A model generated the notes under the pieces. It had not been told where the DNA came from, did not search any database, and worked only from the letters and a program-made list of their open reading frames with translations. From the NCBI GenBank assembly GCA_044426345.1, contig JAWXUP010000040.1, positions 1-22,592 on the forward strand: a stretch of DNA of 22,592 nucleotides. The letters run 5' to 3'. The translations under genes and the position numbers were made by a program. This DNA is from CAYJLC01 sp044426345 (lineage in GTDB: Bacteria > Bacillota > Clostridia > Oscillospirales > Butyricicoccaceae). This document shows, in pieces, positions 15,601 through 21,566 of the stretch (position 1 is the stretch's first letter; the number at the start of each line of letters is the position of its first letter).

Positions 15601-18482
15601 ACTACGGCTCTACAAGACTTATGGAAAATGTTGTAGTACGTAATGTAAATATCAAAGGCTATAAAAATGCTGGTGGTTTGCTTGGTTATAAATCATCAAA
15701 TACAGCATCTATTGCAAGAGGATATGTTGCAGAAGATGTAACAGTAACTGCAGATACAGGTTCAGCTGGTGGTATCATTGGTTTAGCAGAATTTGCAAGC
15801 ATTACCAATGTAGCAAGTGGTGCAGATGTAACGGCAACTGCATCATATGCCGGAGGTATACTAGGTTGCTTGAGTGGGACTAATATAACTTCGTTAAGTC
15901 TAACAAATTCATACTATACAGGTAAAGTTATGGCATCGCTAAATGCTGGTGGTATAGTAGGTTATATCAATGATGAAGCTTGCACAGAAACTATTACAGG
16001 TTTAATTGTTAATGCAGACGTTATTAGTCAAAGTGGAACTGCTAAGGCAACATTAAACCATGCAAAATCAGAAAACACCTCAAATGTTGTGTATATGTAT
16101 GAAGATTCAAGTATAAACGGCGTTAGAATTTCAAGTTCAATTGAAATGCCAGGTATTTTAGAAACTAATTTCATCACGGAAAAATCTAAATTAGTAGATA
16201 GTGATTGGTTTAAAACTTCTAGCAGTTATACCGGAGCGTGGTCTTCTACAACGTATTGGGATTTAACAAAAATCTCAAGTAATACGAATGAATTTATGCC
16301 ATACGTTAAAACGGATACAACTAGTACGGTATTACCATATTCAAATAGCATAGAGGATCCAGAGGATTCAACGAAAACAATTTCGGTTGGTATCCCACTT
16401 CCAGAAGTTGGAGGAACAGCAAGCGACTTAGTAGTTTACGCATCTGATATTAATACAATTAATATAGAAGTGAAACTTGATGATAGTGATTCTTCTGATG
16501 AAACTGGAAAATATAAAACAATAACAATTAAAGATTCAACAGGTAGCAACACACTAAGTACTTACCAAGCATATGAAGTGTCAGGTTCATCGGCTAACAG
16601 CGATAGTGGTTATGGAGTTGTAACTATAAAATACGACTTTGAAACAGATTTTGTTGTGTATTACGATAGCAAATCAGTAAGTGTAGATGCAGACGACTTA
16701 GCTCGTACAGTTATGGCAAATGGTAGTTATTGGTACTATGTAATTACTGACACCACTAATAATGGAGATATCAGTTACGGTGGTACAACAACATCATCAA
16801 TAAAAACAATTGATGTCGATACTACTACGTCTAATGATATTGTACATTTATGGCAAGGAAAAGCACTAGATTCTACTGGAAATGTGTATATATTGAATAC
16901 TTCGATGACCAAAGATGATACAGCGAATGGATTATCTAACTTAGGCGATTGGGAAGCTACAACAACGCAGTCATTCTATGATACTAATTCGAGTTCGGAT
17001 TCAAGTGGTTATGCAATTAAAAACTATTATAATTTCGCAATTTATGGTGGTTCACTAGTTTCAGACAACAGAATATATGTAACAAATAGTACTTCAAATC
17101 TTGTAAGTAATGATCAAGGTGTTGTATATGATGGAATACAACTTCTTTACCATACAACGGCTAAAAAAGTTTATTACGGTCAGTTGTTAGATGATGGAAC
17201 TTTGAATGATGTAAATGGAAGTATGAATCTTAGCACTCTTCCAACAACAGGTATTAAAGAAATATCTAATAGCTTTGGTTATTCCGAAGCAGTTATGGTA
17301 ATCCGATATGAAAATGATTCGGTTGCAGTTGTAAACTATTATCTAGGAAATGTATTAGCATCAAATATAACGGTTACGCAATATGCAGTAAGTATGTTAT
17401 CGAATTTTATGGCAAACATATTTACAAGTGACGATGATAGTTCGAATTATACAGATGTCGAAGAAGAACTTATTGAATTAAACGGTGAGAGCGTTTACGA
17501 TTCTACTGTTATAGATGGTGAAAGCGAAAGCAACGGAACAGCAGAAACAAATGGAATTTCGTTTAGCATTTCTTCAAGTACAGGACCAGAAGAAACTGAA
17601 AATGTTGATGGTGAAAATGTAGACGGAGAAAATGTAGATGGCGAAGAAGGCAGTACCGAAGGTGTATCAAGTGCCGATGGTGTAGCTCAAGATGATGAAA
17701 CGCAAGATTTAAATAATGAAGTTGTACTTGGCGACGGCGAAATCGTTGAAGGTGTCGGCGAGATTGTCTTTGCAGATGGTGTTACAGCGACAATATTAAG
17801 CACTTCAGGTCAAAGTGGAGATGCACAAACTAGCGATGATACATCAAGCTTAGATGATAATGACAGTAGTAGTTCATCAAGCTCTAGCGATAGTGATGAT
17901 GACAAAGACGATAGTACATCAAGTGAAGAAGATAGCGTATCACAAAGTGCATATTCATATACTTTAACAGGTGTAAACTATCCAGCAACAGCAATTTATG
18001 ATGCTGAAGATGAAACCCTTACAACAGATATAGGCGTAATCAAAATAGGAAATTCAAGCTATGTAGCGGGTGTTGGTATATTTGTAGATGACGAATTAAT
18101 CTATTCTGTAGCGGGAACATCAAGCGAAACAGGCGAAGAACGTTTTGTTGAACTAGTTTCAGCAGAAGTACAATACGAAGCAGTTTTACAATCACTAGGC
18201 GAATATATGATGACGTACAATTCAGAAACTGGCGAGTATGAAATCGTAGAAACTGCAAGCTTGTTAAATAACAATGGCAAATCTTCAAATTCTAATGCGA
18301 ATGTTGAAGAAGAAATAGAAGAACTACAAGCAAACGTAAATAGTGACTTTGCAATTAATCAAGGTATGGGTAGAACACTAACTCAAAACGAGAAAAATGG
18401 CTTTGCATTATTGACATTTGTTGGTATAACAGGTGTTATGTTACTAGTAGTAATTTATTTCAAAGTAAGAAAACGCAATTAA
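6690..18482 (+). CDS. Giant modular cell-surface protein (3930 aa) with C-terminal membrane anchor
   Basis: It has a signal peptide (1-22, ending VQA before EE) and an N-terminal domain (58-220) related to the upstream membrane protein. Next come an acidic linker (about 285-358) and a Gly/Ser linker (about 359-401). Several beta-sandwich, Ig/fibronectin-like regions follow (about 445-1500), two of them around the recurring junctions FYTQKQTP (~740) and FYTEKLIP (~1046). Then come three large units, each a beta-sandwich followed by GLUG-type repeats (VGGI.G..., about 1630-1810, 2080-2360, 2580-3115). A domain at ~3210-3580, an acidic Ser/Asp linker (~3584-3754), a membrane-proximal domain and a final helix (3905-3924) with KVRKRN tail complete it. 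No LPXTG motif or catalytic motif is seen. AGGAGG at 6679-6684 precedes the ATG. It is probably an adhesin-like extended filament anchored in the membrane; coupling to the ATPase is inferred from the operon and shared domain. Confidence 0.92.
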   Translation: MKKVFAAMTAVIAVVTFMIVQAEEAFLTSEEDGYAVSSSSAIYQSLSAGTGEKTDLTEVSYGDIIYQNIGGYYVGEDRQQIDVTYPMYINGGAVLRFFTEDNWLVTPEVTLQQTYEGLYLADGDSYNQGMEQTDDNEDFILLVLDNGLYMNAQSAVFTTRMDSHEIPANSVLYFDESVLRWYSYSSGRLIYGEEEKVFDATLTIGDYVYNYDNLLDALGLIREATGLLEKGKDADDIQEEAYQTLQGTVATTVKNDTQNKTGDYDMSTELLEQYALVGSDSNDKDSDSQGELDEELEFIDETSDRQEEFKSDYDGSDDTLDDSDNEELNDEDEDIEGEDEEEIEGEQEEELSSEVTADVADSSSSSGSSGSSGSSGGGSSGSGGGSSGSSGGGSGGSGSGGDQESEFEGEDSGTSGEDEYSDELIVPEDVETESGAVSGSGALGSGAQYVYTLPSVYLGNFDEWSYAIGTKLHIFDPSATIISGVSVVVYSDVDTSAEPTEIYTDPYTNVEYPAYNGNIIDGKTALVSKTYRSSAEFALGELPLDSTVYVQYKYSYYLEEDSEVEILDENGVGTGEYETSTSRTRVTVSSDLIQMQTHGIDEVSIVNADWSENFAASSIGISLSDLSISNSTNYDATLEDFDFENYKLNSANFISTMRFIVTDEDGVEQTLAVPYSTLASAKLSAVNYNSTSPVLASNSVYTYTAQAYDKKSNEFPMQIATNGSSEYVDESQFSGIFYTQKQTPIATITEVENIADQLTVKIEISDPDAALVAGETLYLTATTTQGVGAALYGYGDTTNNSAVALDETTTFGGDDAYQLSLENAQDGATYILRLESLDFAKFYTLNVAGTYDPTPDAAVGISLDSITTSFGSKLSYTKALTYGSIAFTSSISTYDTYANIEATMNSNSTTELIELIDEFVFSITEVSTGKVVESYTLSAEELHNGEIISNYGIDEKSYYYLDKELTGDFTIYFEGTGAQFNGKDLWEAFCISYNEQSQVYSEPVKMHVDIDQDTLATATQYQISIESNVLKSESANSISTSLTSNKFYTEKLIPVVEIDDIFLSSEYLNIFDLLIYDPDGTIINEEVQILLYYGSKCLFADTISANAQWDRTEYYDIEIDGLIEGEEYELVMLATSYKSSVESTVTINNKELYSKTVVAGGNLNGGISLTSVDYSVMSEKITELITISGEEAMENLDQWTTYSSTYTTSMYTPIYNFKDDLGVDYSDVAYLYIPDYHPDFNTANPHYYDGGSTSNTRRMTTNMYVRYYDANGNIVSTLNVDISSGVIPIFYTPDNSSIVGVSICFPDTYSAEYGLKDRLGNEVAEEYQQSYMSKYGATVYYISEDNDVDNVDLLYGISGKDNGSSGTFGGTFYANCYPDTTTSIMTSSTTYGTLHMIPVKPGDWYSKNQSYECYDNNSFPYTYYDGASTTVRFYNKDGAFIGCHDQATTNALIIVPEDAAYMSLVQYTNTSNTSWGSVVKVLEGSKNSEKDYYGATISSYVNYEGSIEPKDVTFTLQYSDSMEMPIYSDEKSITFSLTIDDDQSEAQDGLEKWSLQLTDSEEEQLQALFSGLTANDGWKIKISTEYQDRDVTLDYITFRTDMAYRTIRSSGDMKVVTCHRFLNYLITEDFEFNLISHDVYFAGVMDGQGHVITADDSTSLRSFVYNNYGTIENIVFDIPGGTLSNSYGSFCYTNYGKINNIIIRTLGDITMTSSYGSLLARANQLDGTISNFIVQLGGNVDYAQNSGTYGGMLLYYNRGILENGYVYFQNEGQGLRLYPGTSQNTTYTAGLVGNNETSGVVQNIYTDYNVWAVSEGSSTMGSAWINREVSQARNMYHVGEWYEYVIGAGISYTRFSTAKLFGSVSSLSHHENLWFVSDNDYGRNTISTSTTSSYADQTGTIQLYDVAWQESVLGDAFDVEEYVNLGFYPRLNSLPLSMQKYQEYRYLPDIDTESAPIPLVDSMYEYNRETDDTTAKIQINFQNESRATVTDLTIDNLIVTGIVSEGINDDGTYEVVAEVMIDPENEQYLSYYQLTSVTYTLSGKSYTAELDYIFTNLEMWKGVSEVVDWTNINYNMGWNYFLKNDIDFAGTVLANIVIRGNSGTELNTYYSLNTSTNTSYFSGAIDGNGHTIKNITMEDTRAPWVIAWLNGGEVFNITVDNMNISAANSVSGMSGFIRYSSGYSNIVEDVHITNSTIAGVGNMGMVIGYASGESELQNCSATDCTLTDISSSYAVCAGGIIGFYYGAYMSNCFTRNMDIAINNSTIVSGIGGIVGDGSWFFIKYCYAHGTISGSGSYVGGIMGRDGEIEDCWSYVTIDIDGDNVGGISGYVDSLLANVLAIGDIVSTGSNTHRIIGLSTSTTYQYGWYANYTAYDTQGVSGVTEGEVDDALQLVSSDEMMEYATWTDIIEFEGNWDFSTFLDENTSKEYFPLLYSSHLDENGNKVLVGNQQYIEIPGQDLEPTMTITQSKWDSTTIAEPYTVSLLLDYTDLTVDKVNALIFNSNGSLNTDVLNIEGMDMTTATATVQASGSSIQVKIVTKAWTLATDSYRLTLNYNVDGVTKAFVSTIYYVSDQGVAFIPYHEISSLTEWNTVFSEDGGIHQKNGENIKITGMIDFGNETTEYNELKLGRLEGDSSSSGAVGFKNLNYLAGEGGSAWIDSVTNSISNMQFIDITAYFLSSTSSRSRTGLILYTNGLDNVEMSGVKLYANNYTASYLGFISYMQGNMNNITISKDLSVEYNTTVDMTEDEITALEEKSYGIYIDLTAVTDNYSYIGGVTAYHIGNMTNITASDITVMSSNRCNYVGGIVGSQESNGSRSNSNIDLDNITIYGYNYGAALSGLYLSTTTDVNVTNSYINTWYSGAGIAGQSVGTQSYLTVDNTTVTGNVTWNTTSDYSKGGIFSASNTSTYTTKYCTVTNSTIEGFFDLGGIYGKTSNVYIQDCSVVDTDITALYTSGRTSTYASAGGIAGRDYGSTRLMENVVVRNVNIKGYKNAGGLLGYKSSNTASIARGYVAEDVTVTADTGSAGGIIGLAEFASITNVASGADVTATASYAGGILGCLSGTNITSLSLTNSYYTGKVMASLNAGGIVGYINDEACTETITGLIVNADVISQSGTAKATLNHAKSENTSNVVYMYEDSSINGVRISSSIEMPGILETNFITEKSKLVDSDWFKTSSSYTGAWSSTTYWDLTKISSNTNEFMPYVKTDTTSTVLPYSNSIEDPEDSTKTISVGIPLPEVGGTASDLVVYASDINTINIEVKLDDSDSSDETGKYKTITIKDSTGSNTLSTYQAYEVSGSSANSDSGYGVVTIKYDFETDFVVYYDSKSVSVDADDLARTVMANGSYWYYVITDTTNNGDISYGGTTTSSIKTIDVDTTTSNDIVHLWQGKALDSTGNVYILNTSMTKDDTANGLSNLGDWEATTTQSFYDTNSSSDSSGYAIKNYYNFAIYGGSLVSDNRIYVTNSTSNLVSNDQGVVYDGIQLLYHTTAKKVYYGQLLDDGTLNDVNGSMNLSTLPTTGIKEISNSFGYSEAVMVIRYENDSVAVVNYYLGNVLASNITVTQYAVSMLSNFMANIFTSDDDSSNYTDVEEELIELNGESVYDSTVIDGESESNGTAETNGISFSISSSTGPEETENVDGENVDGENVDGEEGSTEGVSSADGVAQDDETQDLNNEVVLGDGEIVEGVGEIVFADGVTATILSTSGQSGDAQTSDDTSSLDDNDSSSSSSSSDSDDDKDDSTSSEEDSVSQSAYSYTLTGVNYPATAIYDAEDETLTTDIGVIKIGNSSYVAGVGIFVDDELIYSVAGTSSETGEERFVELVSAEVQYEAVLQSLGEYMMTYNSETGEYEIVETASLLNNNGKSSNSNANVEEEIEELQANVNSDFAINQGMGRTLTQNEKNGFALLTFVGITGVMLLVVIYFKVRKRN
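6861..7349 (+). other. Giant protein: N-terminal domain shared with upstream membrane protein
   Basis: Codes for residues 58-220 of the giant protein. The motif order Y..I.Y...GG, YPMY, W.V.P, IPANS, Y.SG and LLDAL parallels the ectodomain of the 5882 gene product. Similarity is judged by eye, spread over about 160 residues. Confidence 0.6.
7542..7892 (+). other. Giant protein: acidic then Gly/Ser linker
   Basis: An Asp/Glu-dominated segment (to about 7764) passes directly into a run made almost only of Ser and Gly. Such sequence is expected to be unfolded and flexible, separating the membrane-near N-terminal domain from the ectodomain array. The Ser/Gly part has repeated ggttcaagtggt-like units at DNA level. 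Confidence 0.85.
11580..12130 (+). other. Giant protein: first GLUG-like beta-helix block
   Basis: Residues about 1631-1814 contain successive short strands with turns such as FAGVMDGQGH, YGTIENIVF, YGKINNIIIR, YGGMLLYYNRGILENGY and YTAGLVGNNETSG, typical of GLUG-motif repeats that form parallel beta-helices. Confidence 0.65.
12880..13770 (+). other. Giant protein: second GLUG-like beta-helix block
   Basis: Residues about 2064-2361 begin with a DIDFAG lead-in and GAIDGNGHTIKNIT, then show GLUG repeats CAGGIIGFYYG, GIGGIVGDG, YVGGIMGRDG and NVGGISGYVD, each followed by a short strand and a Cys/Ala turn. Nearly identical lead-in design to the third block. Confidence 0.75.
14430..16030 (+). other. 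Giant protein: third GLUG-like beta-helix block
   Basis: Residues about 2581-3114, the longest block. Repeats include YIGGVTAYHIG, YVGGIVGSQ, GAGIAGQSVG, LGGIYGKT, SAGGIAGRDYG, NAGGLLGYKS, SAGGIIGLAE, YAGGILGCLSG and NAGGIVGYIND. Spacing is mostly 40-60 residues. Confidence 0.8.
17598..17647 (+). repeat. Short VDGEN tandem repeat in giant protein
   Basis: Three copies of a five-residue acidic unit (ENVDG) occur in a row. The copies use different synonymous codons for Val, Asp and Gly, so they are older or have been selected at protein level rather than being a fresh slippage product. Confidence 0.85.
18402..18461 (+). other. Giant protein: C-terminal membrane anchor
   Basis: Codes for a 20-residue hydrophobic helix (FALLTFVGITGVMLLVVIYF) followed by the basic tail KVRKRN. 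This resembles the end of a sortase substrate but without LPXTG, so the protein should remain a membrane protein with its mass outside. Confidence 0.85.
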
Positions 18483-18489
18483 AACGAAA

Positions 18490-18533
18490 CTAAAAGGTCT
18501 TTTATCACAATTGAATGATAAGAGGCCTTTTAG
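18490..18533 (+). terminator. Rho-independent terminator after the giant gene
   Basis: Bases 18490-18507 pair with 18516-18533 as an 18-bp stem with two G-U wobbles and an 8-base loop. The 3' arm ends GGCCTTTTAG, so the core stem is followed by a short U run, and an A-rich stretch precedes it. It lies 8 bases after the TAA of the giant gene and separates it from the MBL gene. The short U run suggests partial read-through is possible. Confidence 0.7.
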
Positions 18534-18556
18534 TAAATAAAAAGAGGTGAAAACCG

Positions 18557-19372
18557 TTGCAGAGATATAAGATGCACATTTTGGGTGCTAGAGGAACTCA
18601 TTCAGTGAGTGGACAAGAATATTTAGAATTCGGTGGACGAACATCTTGTTATGTTTTGAAAAAAGATGATCACGCAATTATGTTAGATTGTGGCACGGGT
18701 ATGTACCAATCCAAAGAGATTTTGAAGGACTGTAAGCAAGTTGACATTATTTTGTCGCATTTGCATTATGATCATATAATAGGTTTGCTAAAATTCGTAT
18801 TTCCAGTAGGATGTACGGTTAATATATACGCAGAATTTGAAAAATGGGGCGGAATAGACTTTTTTAAAGGCTTTTTTGAAGTACCTTTTTGGCCTGTTTC
18901 ACCAGGGGATTTTAAATATAATGATTTAAAAGAAAAAATACAACTTCGCGATGATGTTTCGCTTGAGCTATTTAGTGGAAACCATCCTAATTATGCAAGT
19001 ATTGTAAGGGTAGAATTAGGCGATATTGGTTTTTGTTTTGCAACGGATTATGAACATAGCGATTTTGTGTTTCCAAGCAAAGCGATAGAGGGTTGTAGTT
19101 ATTTATTATACGATGGAACTTTCAGTCCAGAGGAATATGACTTATACAAAGGCTGGGGACATTCTGATTGGAAACACGGAAATGAAATCGCGAAAAAATA
19201 TAATGTAAAAAACTTGCTTATAATTCATCACGACCCGATGAAAACGGACGATGATTTAAATAAGCTTGAAAAAGACGCTAAAGCAATAAATAAAAATATA
19301 AATTTTGCACGTGAAAATGTAACTATGGATATAGTTGGTGATGAGGAGGAACTAAAATGGGCCAAGAAGTAG
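18557..19372 (+). CDS. Metallo-beta-lactamase-fold hydrolase, possible cyclic-nucleotide phosphodiesterase type
   Basis: A 271-residue cytoplasmic protein with the MBL metal signature SHLHYDH (67-73; His68, His70, Asp72, His73). Further candidate ligands are His142 (SGNHPNY), Asp163 (ATDYEH) and a C-terminal GWGHSDW (His201) with IIHHDP (His223/224). The GHS-W and HHDP pattern is one I associate with MBL hydrolases encoded near nucleotide cyclase or GAF proteins and with class II-like phosphodiesterases (family knowledge, not proof of substrate). The TTG start at 18557 is chosen because AGAGGTG (18543-18549) lies 7 bases upstream; an ATG at 18572 is the alternative. Its end overlaps the GAF gene by 16 bases, so the two are translationally coupled. 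The likely role is breaking down a signalling nucleotide (inference). Confidence 0.85.
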   Translation: MQRYKMHILGARGTHSVSGQEYLEFGGRTSCYVLKKDDHAIMLDCGTGMYQSKEILKDCKQVDIILSHLHYDHIIGLLKFVFPVGCTVNIYAEFEKWGGIDFFKGFFEVPFWPVSPGDFKYNDLKEKIQLRDDVSLELFSGNHPNYASIVRVELGDIGFCFATDYEHSDFVFPSKAIEGCSYLLYDGTFSPEEYDLYKGWGHSDWKHGNEIAKKYNVKNLLIIHHDPMKTDDDLNKLEKDAKAINKNINFARENVTMDIVGDEEELKWAKK

Positions 19373-20127
19373 AATCTTTATGGGGGGCAATGAAAGACGT
19401 CCACTATAATCGTACATTAAAAACGCTTAAAAACAGCTTGCGTGATGCGAGAAATTTAGAGGCAGCACTTTCTGTATCACTTGATACTATCGTAGAGGCA
19501 GTTCAGGCTGTCAGTGGTACATTCTGGTTTTATGAAAGATACCGTGATGGTAGAATATATCCAAAATCTGTATATGGTGGAGGAAATTTAGGAAATATTT
19601 CTCTTTTACCTGGTGAAGGTATCGCAGGTGGCGTTATCGAATCAGGCGAATCTGTAATCGTTTATGATTGTCAAAAAGACCCACGTTGGCAAGGGAAAGT
19701 TGATGCTAAAACTGGATTTAAAACAGAATCAATGATAGTTGTACCATTGATTTCTGGAAACCAAGTTTTCGGCTGTATTCAAATTATCAACAAACAACGC
19801 GACAACTATTTTGATGATAGTGACTTAGAATTTACAAAAGGACTTGCAGAAAACTCAGCATCTCTTTTTGAAGATAACGGAATGTTAGAAGACTACTACA
19901 GTGGTAAAAAACGTGAAGAAGAGGCACAAAGAGCTATAACATTTATGCAAGTAATGGGAGCTCATAACATAGCTGAAATGGAATTCCAATTAAGAAGAAT
20001 TGAACAATTTAGTATGTTGAAAGTAAAAGAGCAAGACGAAGTTTTACATTTAGCACGTAATATGTATGCATATTTCGGTGGTGGAAATAGAAGAACTGGA
20101 TTTGGTATGTTCGGTAGACGTAGATAG
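19357..20127 (+). CDS. GAF-domain sensor protein
   Basis: A 256-residue soluble protein. Residues about 28-173 form a GAF domain: an entry helix (NLEAALSVSLDTIVEAV), a strand with FWFYERYRDG, PGEGIAGGVIESGESV, DPRWQGKVD, TESMIVVPL and VFGCIQIINK. The segment NK (145-146) ... F152 with Asp156 resembles the NKxnFx3DE signature of cyclic-nucleotide-binding GAF domains, but Leu replaces the final Glu. The C-terminal 80 residues are helical and charged and end in GGGNRRTGFGMFGRRR; I do not recognise them. No output enzyme domain is present, so it likely signals by protein contact. The start has GAGGAGGA upstream and lies inside the end of the MBL gene, which suggests joint action as ligand sensor and ligand-degrading enzyme (inference). 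Confidence 0.88.
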   Translation: MGQEVESLWGAMKDVHYNRTLKTLKNSLRDARNLEAALSVSLDTIVEAVQAVSGTFWFYERYRDGRIYPKSVYGGGNLGNISLLPGEGIAGGVIESGESVIVYDCQKDPRWQGKVDAKTGFKTESMIVVPLISGNQVFGCIQIINKQRDNYFDDSDLEFTKGLAENSASLFEDNGMLEDYYSGKKREEEAQRAITFMQVMGAHNIAEMEFQLRRIEQFSMLKVKEQDEVLHLARNMYAYFGGGNRRTGFGMFGRRR

Positions 20128-20150
20128 CGATTTTAGGGAGTAGAGAATAT

Positions 20151-21560
20151 ATGAAAAAGACAGCGATAACGATTATGATAGTAACCTGTATGCTGTTTGC
20201 ACAAGTATTAACAGCTACAGCGAATGATTATGCATCGGATAATTATGATGTAATTTTAATGAATAATCATGACGATGACGATGATGATGATGATGATGAT
20301 GACGATGACGATGATGACGATGATGAACAAGGTGTAGCGAGAATAATTGGTATTGATGATGCACCAGTGTCTGATAATAGTGTAGCTTTGACTTACGGTG
20401 ATCAAATTTCTTGGGAATATTCAGTTTCTGTTTTAAATGTTAATCTAAATGATATAAAGGCCACATCTGCAATTAGTGGAATAAGTTTTACCAGCTTAGT
20501 AAAAAGCGTCGAGGACAACAAAGCTACAGTTACATTTACAGGAACTATAGGCGAAGTCGGAACTGTAGACGATGCAATTTTGATAAAAGTAAACGAATCA
20601 TTAGAATTTAGCATTAAGCTTACAATAAGTAAAGCTGATGTTACTGCGTTCGAGTTAGCTGATATATCAAACATAACATATGGCGCAGAACCTAGCTTAT
20701 CTCACACCTTAACTGGTGTGAATAGTGAAGATATGTCAAGTGAAGATGTTACTTATACATATTATACAGGTGAAACTTTAAGCGATGCAGTAACAGATTT
20801 CACTATTGGCACTTATTACGTTCAAGCAAGTTATGAGGGTAATGATTATTACAATAGCAAAGTGTCGGATGTTGAATCATTTACAATAAGTAAAGCTGAT
20901 GTTACTGCGTTCGAGTTAGCTTATATATCAGACATAACATATGGCGCAGAACCTAGCTTATCTCACACCTTAACTGGTGTGAAAAGTGAAGTACCAACAG
21001 GTACAGTAACGTATAAATATTACTCTTCTTATACAGATGAAACATTAAGCGACGAAGTAACGGATTTAACTATTGGCACTTATTACGTTCAAGCAAGTTA
21101 TGAGGGTAATGATTATTACAATAGCAAAGTGTCGAATGTTGAATCATTTACAATAAGTAAAGCAAGTATTTCGGACTTTATAGGTGATGATGCAACAGCA
21201 TATTTTGAGTCTGACGAAGATGGTTTAACAAAAAATGTTGGAAGTTATATTGACGGTTTAGTTTTAGATACCGACTACAAAGTAAGCTATACACAAGATG
21301 GCTTATTCGGTGACGTTACTATGACTATCGAAGGTATTGGAAACTATGAAGACAGTGAAGAATTCACTTTTACACCAGTAATGGAAGTGGAAGGATACGA
21401 AGTTACATTAGAAGCTGGAGATTACACATTATCTAGTGCAGACGAAAAAGTTATTGGCTGGACTGTAAATAATGACGGCATTAAATATTCAACAGGCATT
21501 AGTTTTTACGTATCAGGTACTACAACATACAACTTTTCAGCCATATATAGAGAGGAGTAA
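20151..21560 (+). CDS. Secreted protein with 18-Asp run and duplicated Ig-like domains
   Basis: A 469-residue exported protein: signal peptide (about 1-24, ending TATA), a short spacer, then His followed by 18 consecutive Asp (41-58). A beta-domain (about 62-157) follows, then two near-identical 87-89-residue repeats starting at 158 and 245 (ISKADVTAFELA ... YYVQASYEGNDYYNSKVS), which look like bacterial MBG/Ig-like domains. A third partial unit (ISKASISDF, 334 on) and a final beta-strand domain ending AIYREE complete it. There is no C-terminal membrane anchor and no sortase motif, so it is released or bound by other surface parts. The start has TTAGGGAG 10 bases upstream, 23 bases after the GAF stop. 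The Asp run could bind calcium or other cations (inference). Precise function unknown. Confidence 0.85.
   Translation: MKKTAITIMIVTCMLFAQVLTATANDYASDNYDVILMNNHDDDDDDDDDDDDDDDDDDEQGVARIIGIDDAPVSDNSVALTYGDQISWEYSVSVLNVNLNDIKATSAISGISFTSLVKSVEDNKATVTFTGTIGEVGTVDDAILIKVNESLEFSIKLTISKADVTAFELADISNITYGAEPSLSHTLTGVNSEDMSSEDVTYTYYTGETLSDAVTDFTIGTYYVQASYEGNDYYNSKVSDVESFTISKADVTAFELAYISDITYGAEPSLSHTLTGVKSEVPTGTVTYKYYSSYTDETLSDEVTDLTIGTYYVQASYEGNDYYNSKVSNVESFTISKASISDFIGDDATAYFESDEDGLTKNVGSYIDGLVLDTDYKVSYTQDGLFGDVTMTIEGIGNYEDSEEFTFTPVMEVEGYEVTLEAGDYTLSSADEKVIGWTVNNDGIKYSTGISFYVSGTTTYNFSAIYREE
20271..20324 (+). repeat. (GAT/GAC)18 run coding for poly-Asp
   Basis: Eighteen consecutive Asp codons, a mix of GAT and GAC, right after the signal peptide region of the 20151 gene. 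It is an in-frame trinucleotide tract whose length could vary between strains. Confidence 0.97.
20621..21148 (+). repeat. Direct tandem duplication of an Ig-like domain
   Basis: Copy 1 is 20621-20881 (261 bp) and copy 2 is 20882-21148 (267 bp); a partial third unit begins at 21149. The first ~100 and last ~80 bases of each copy are almost identical in DNA, while the middle differs. This pattern suggests recent duplication or gene conversion. Confidence 0.93.
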
Positions 21561-21566
21561 AAAGTT

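Noticed and set aside
18402..18482. Sortase-type cell-wall anchor
   Set aside because: A hydrophobic helix and basic tail are present, but no LPXTG-like motif precedes them.
20707..20982. Inverted repeat cacacc-ttaact-ggtgtg occurring twice as a regulatory site
   Set aside because: It lies within the two copies of the duplicated Ig-like domain and codes for the same SHTLTGV peptide, so it is explained by the duplication.
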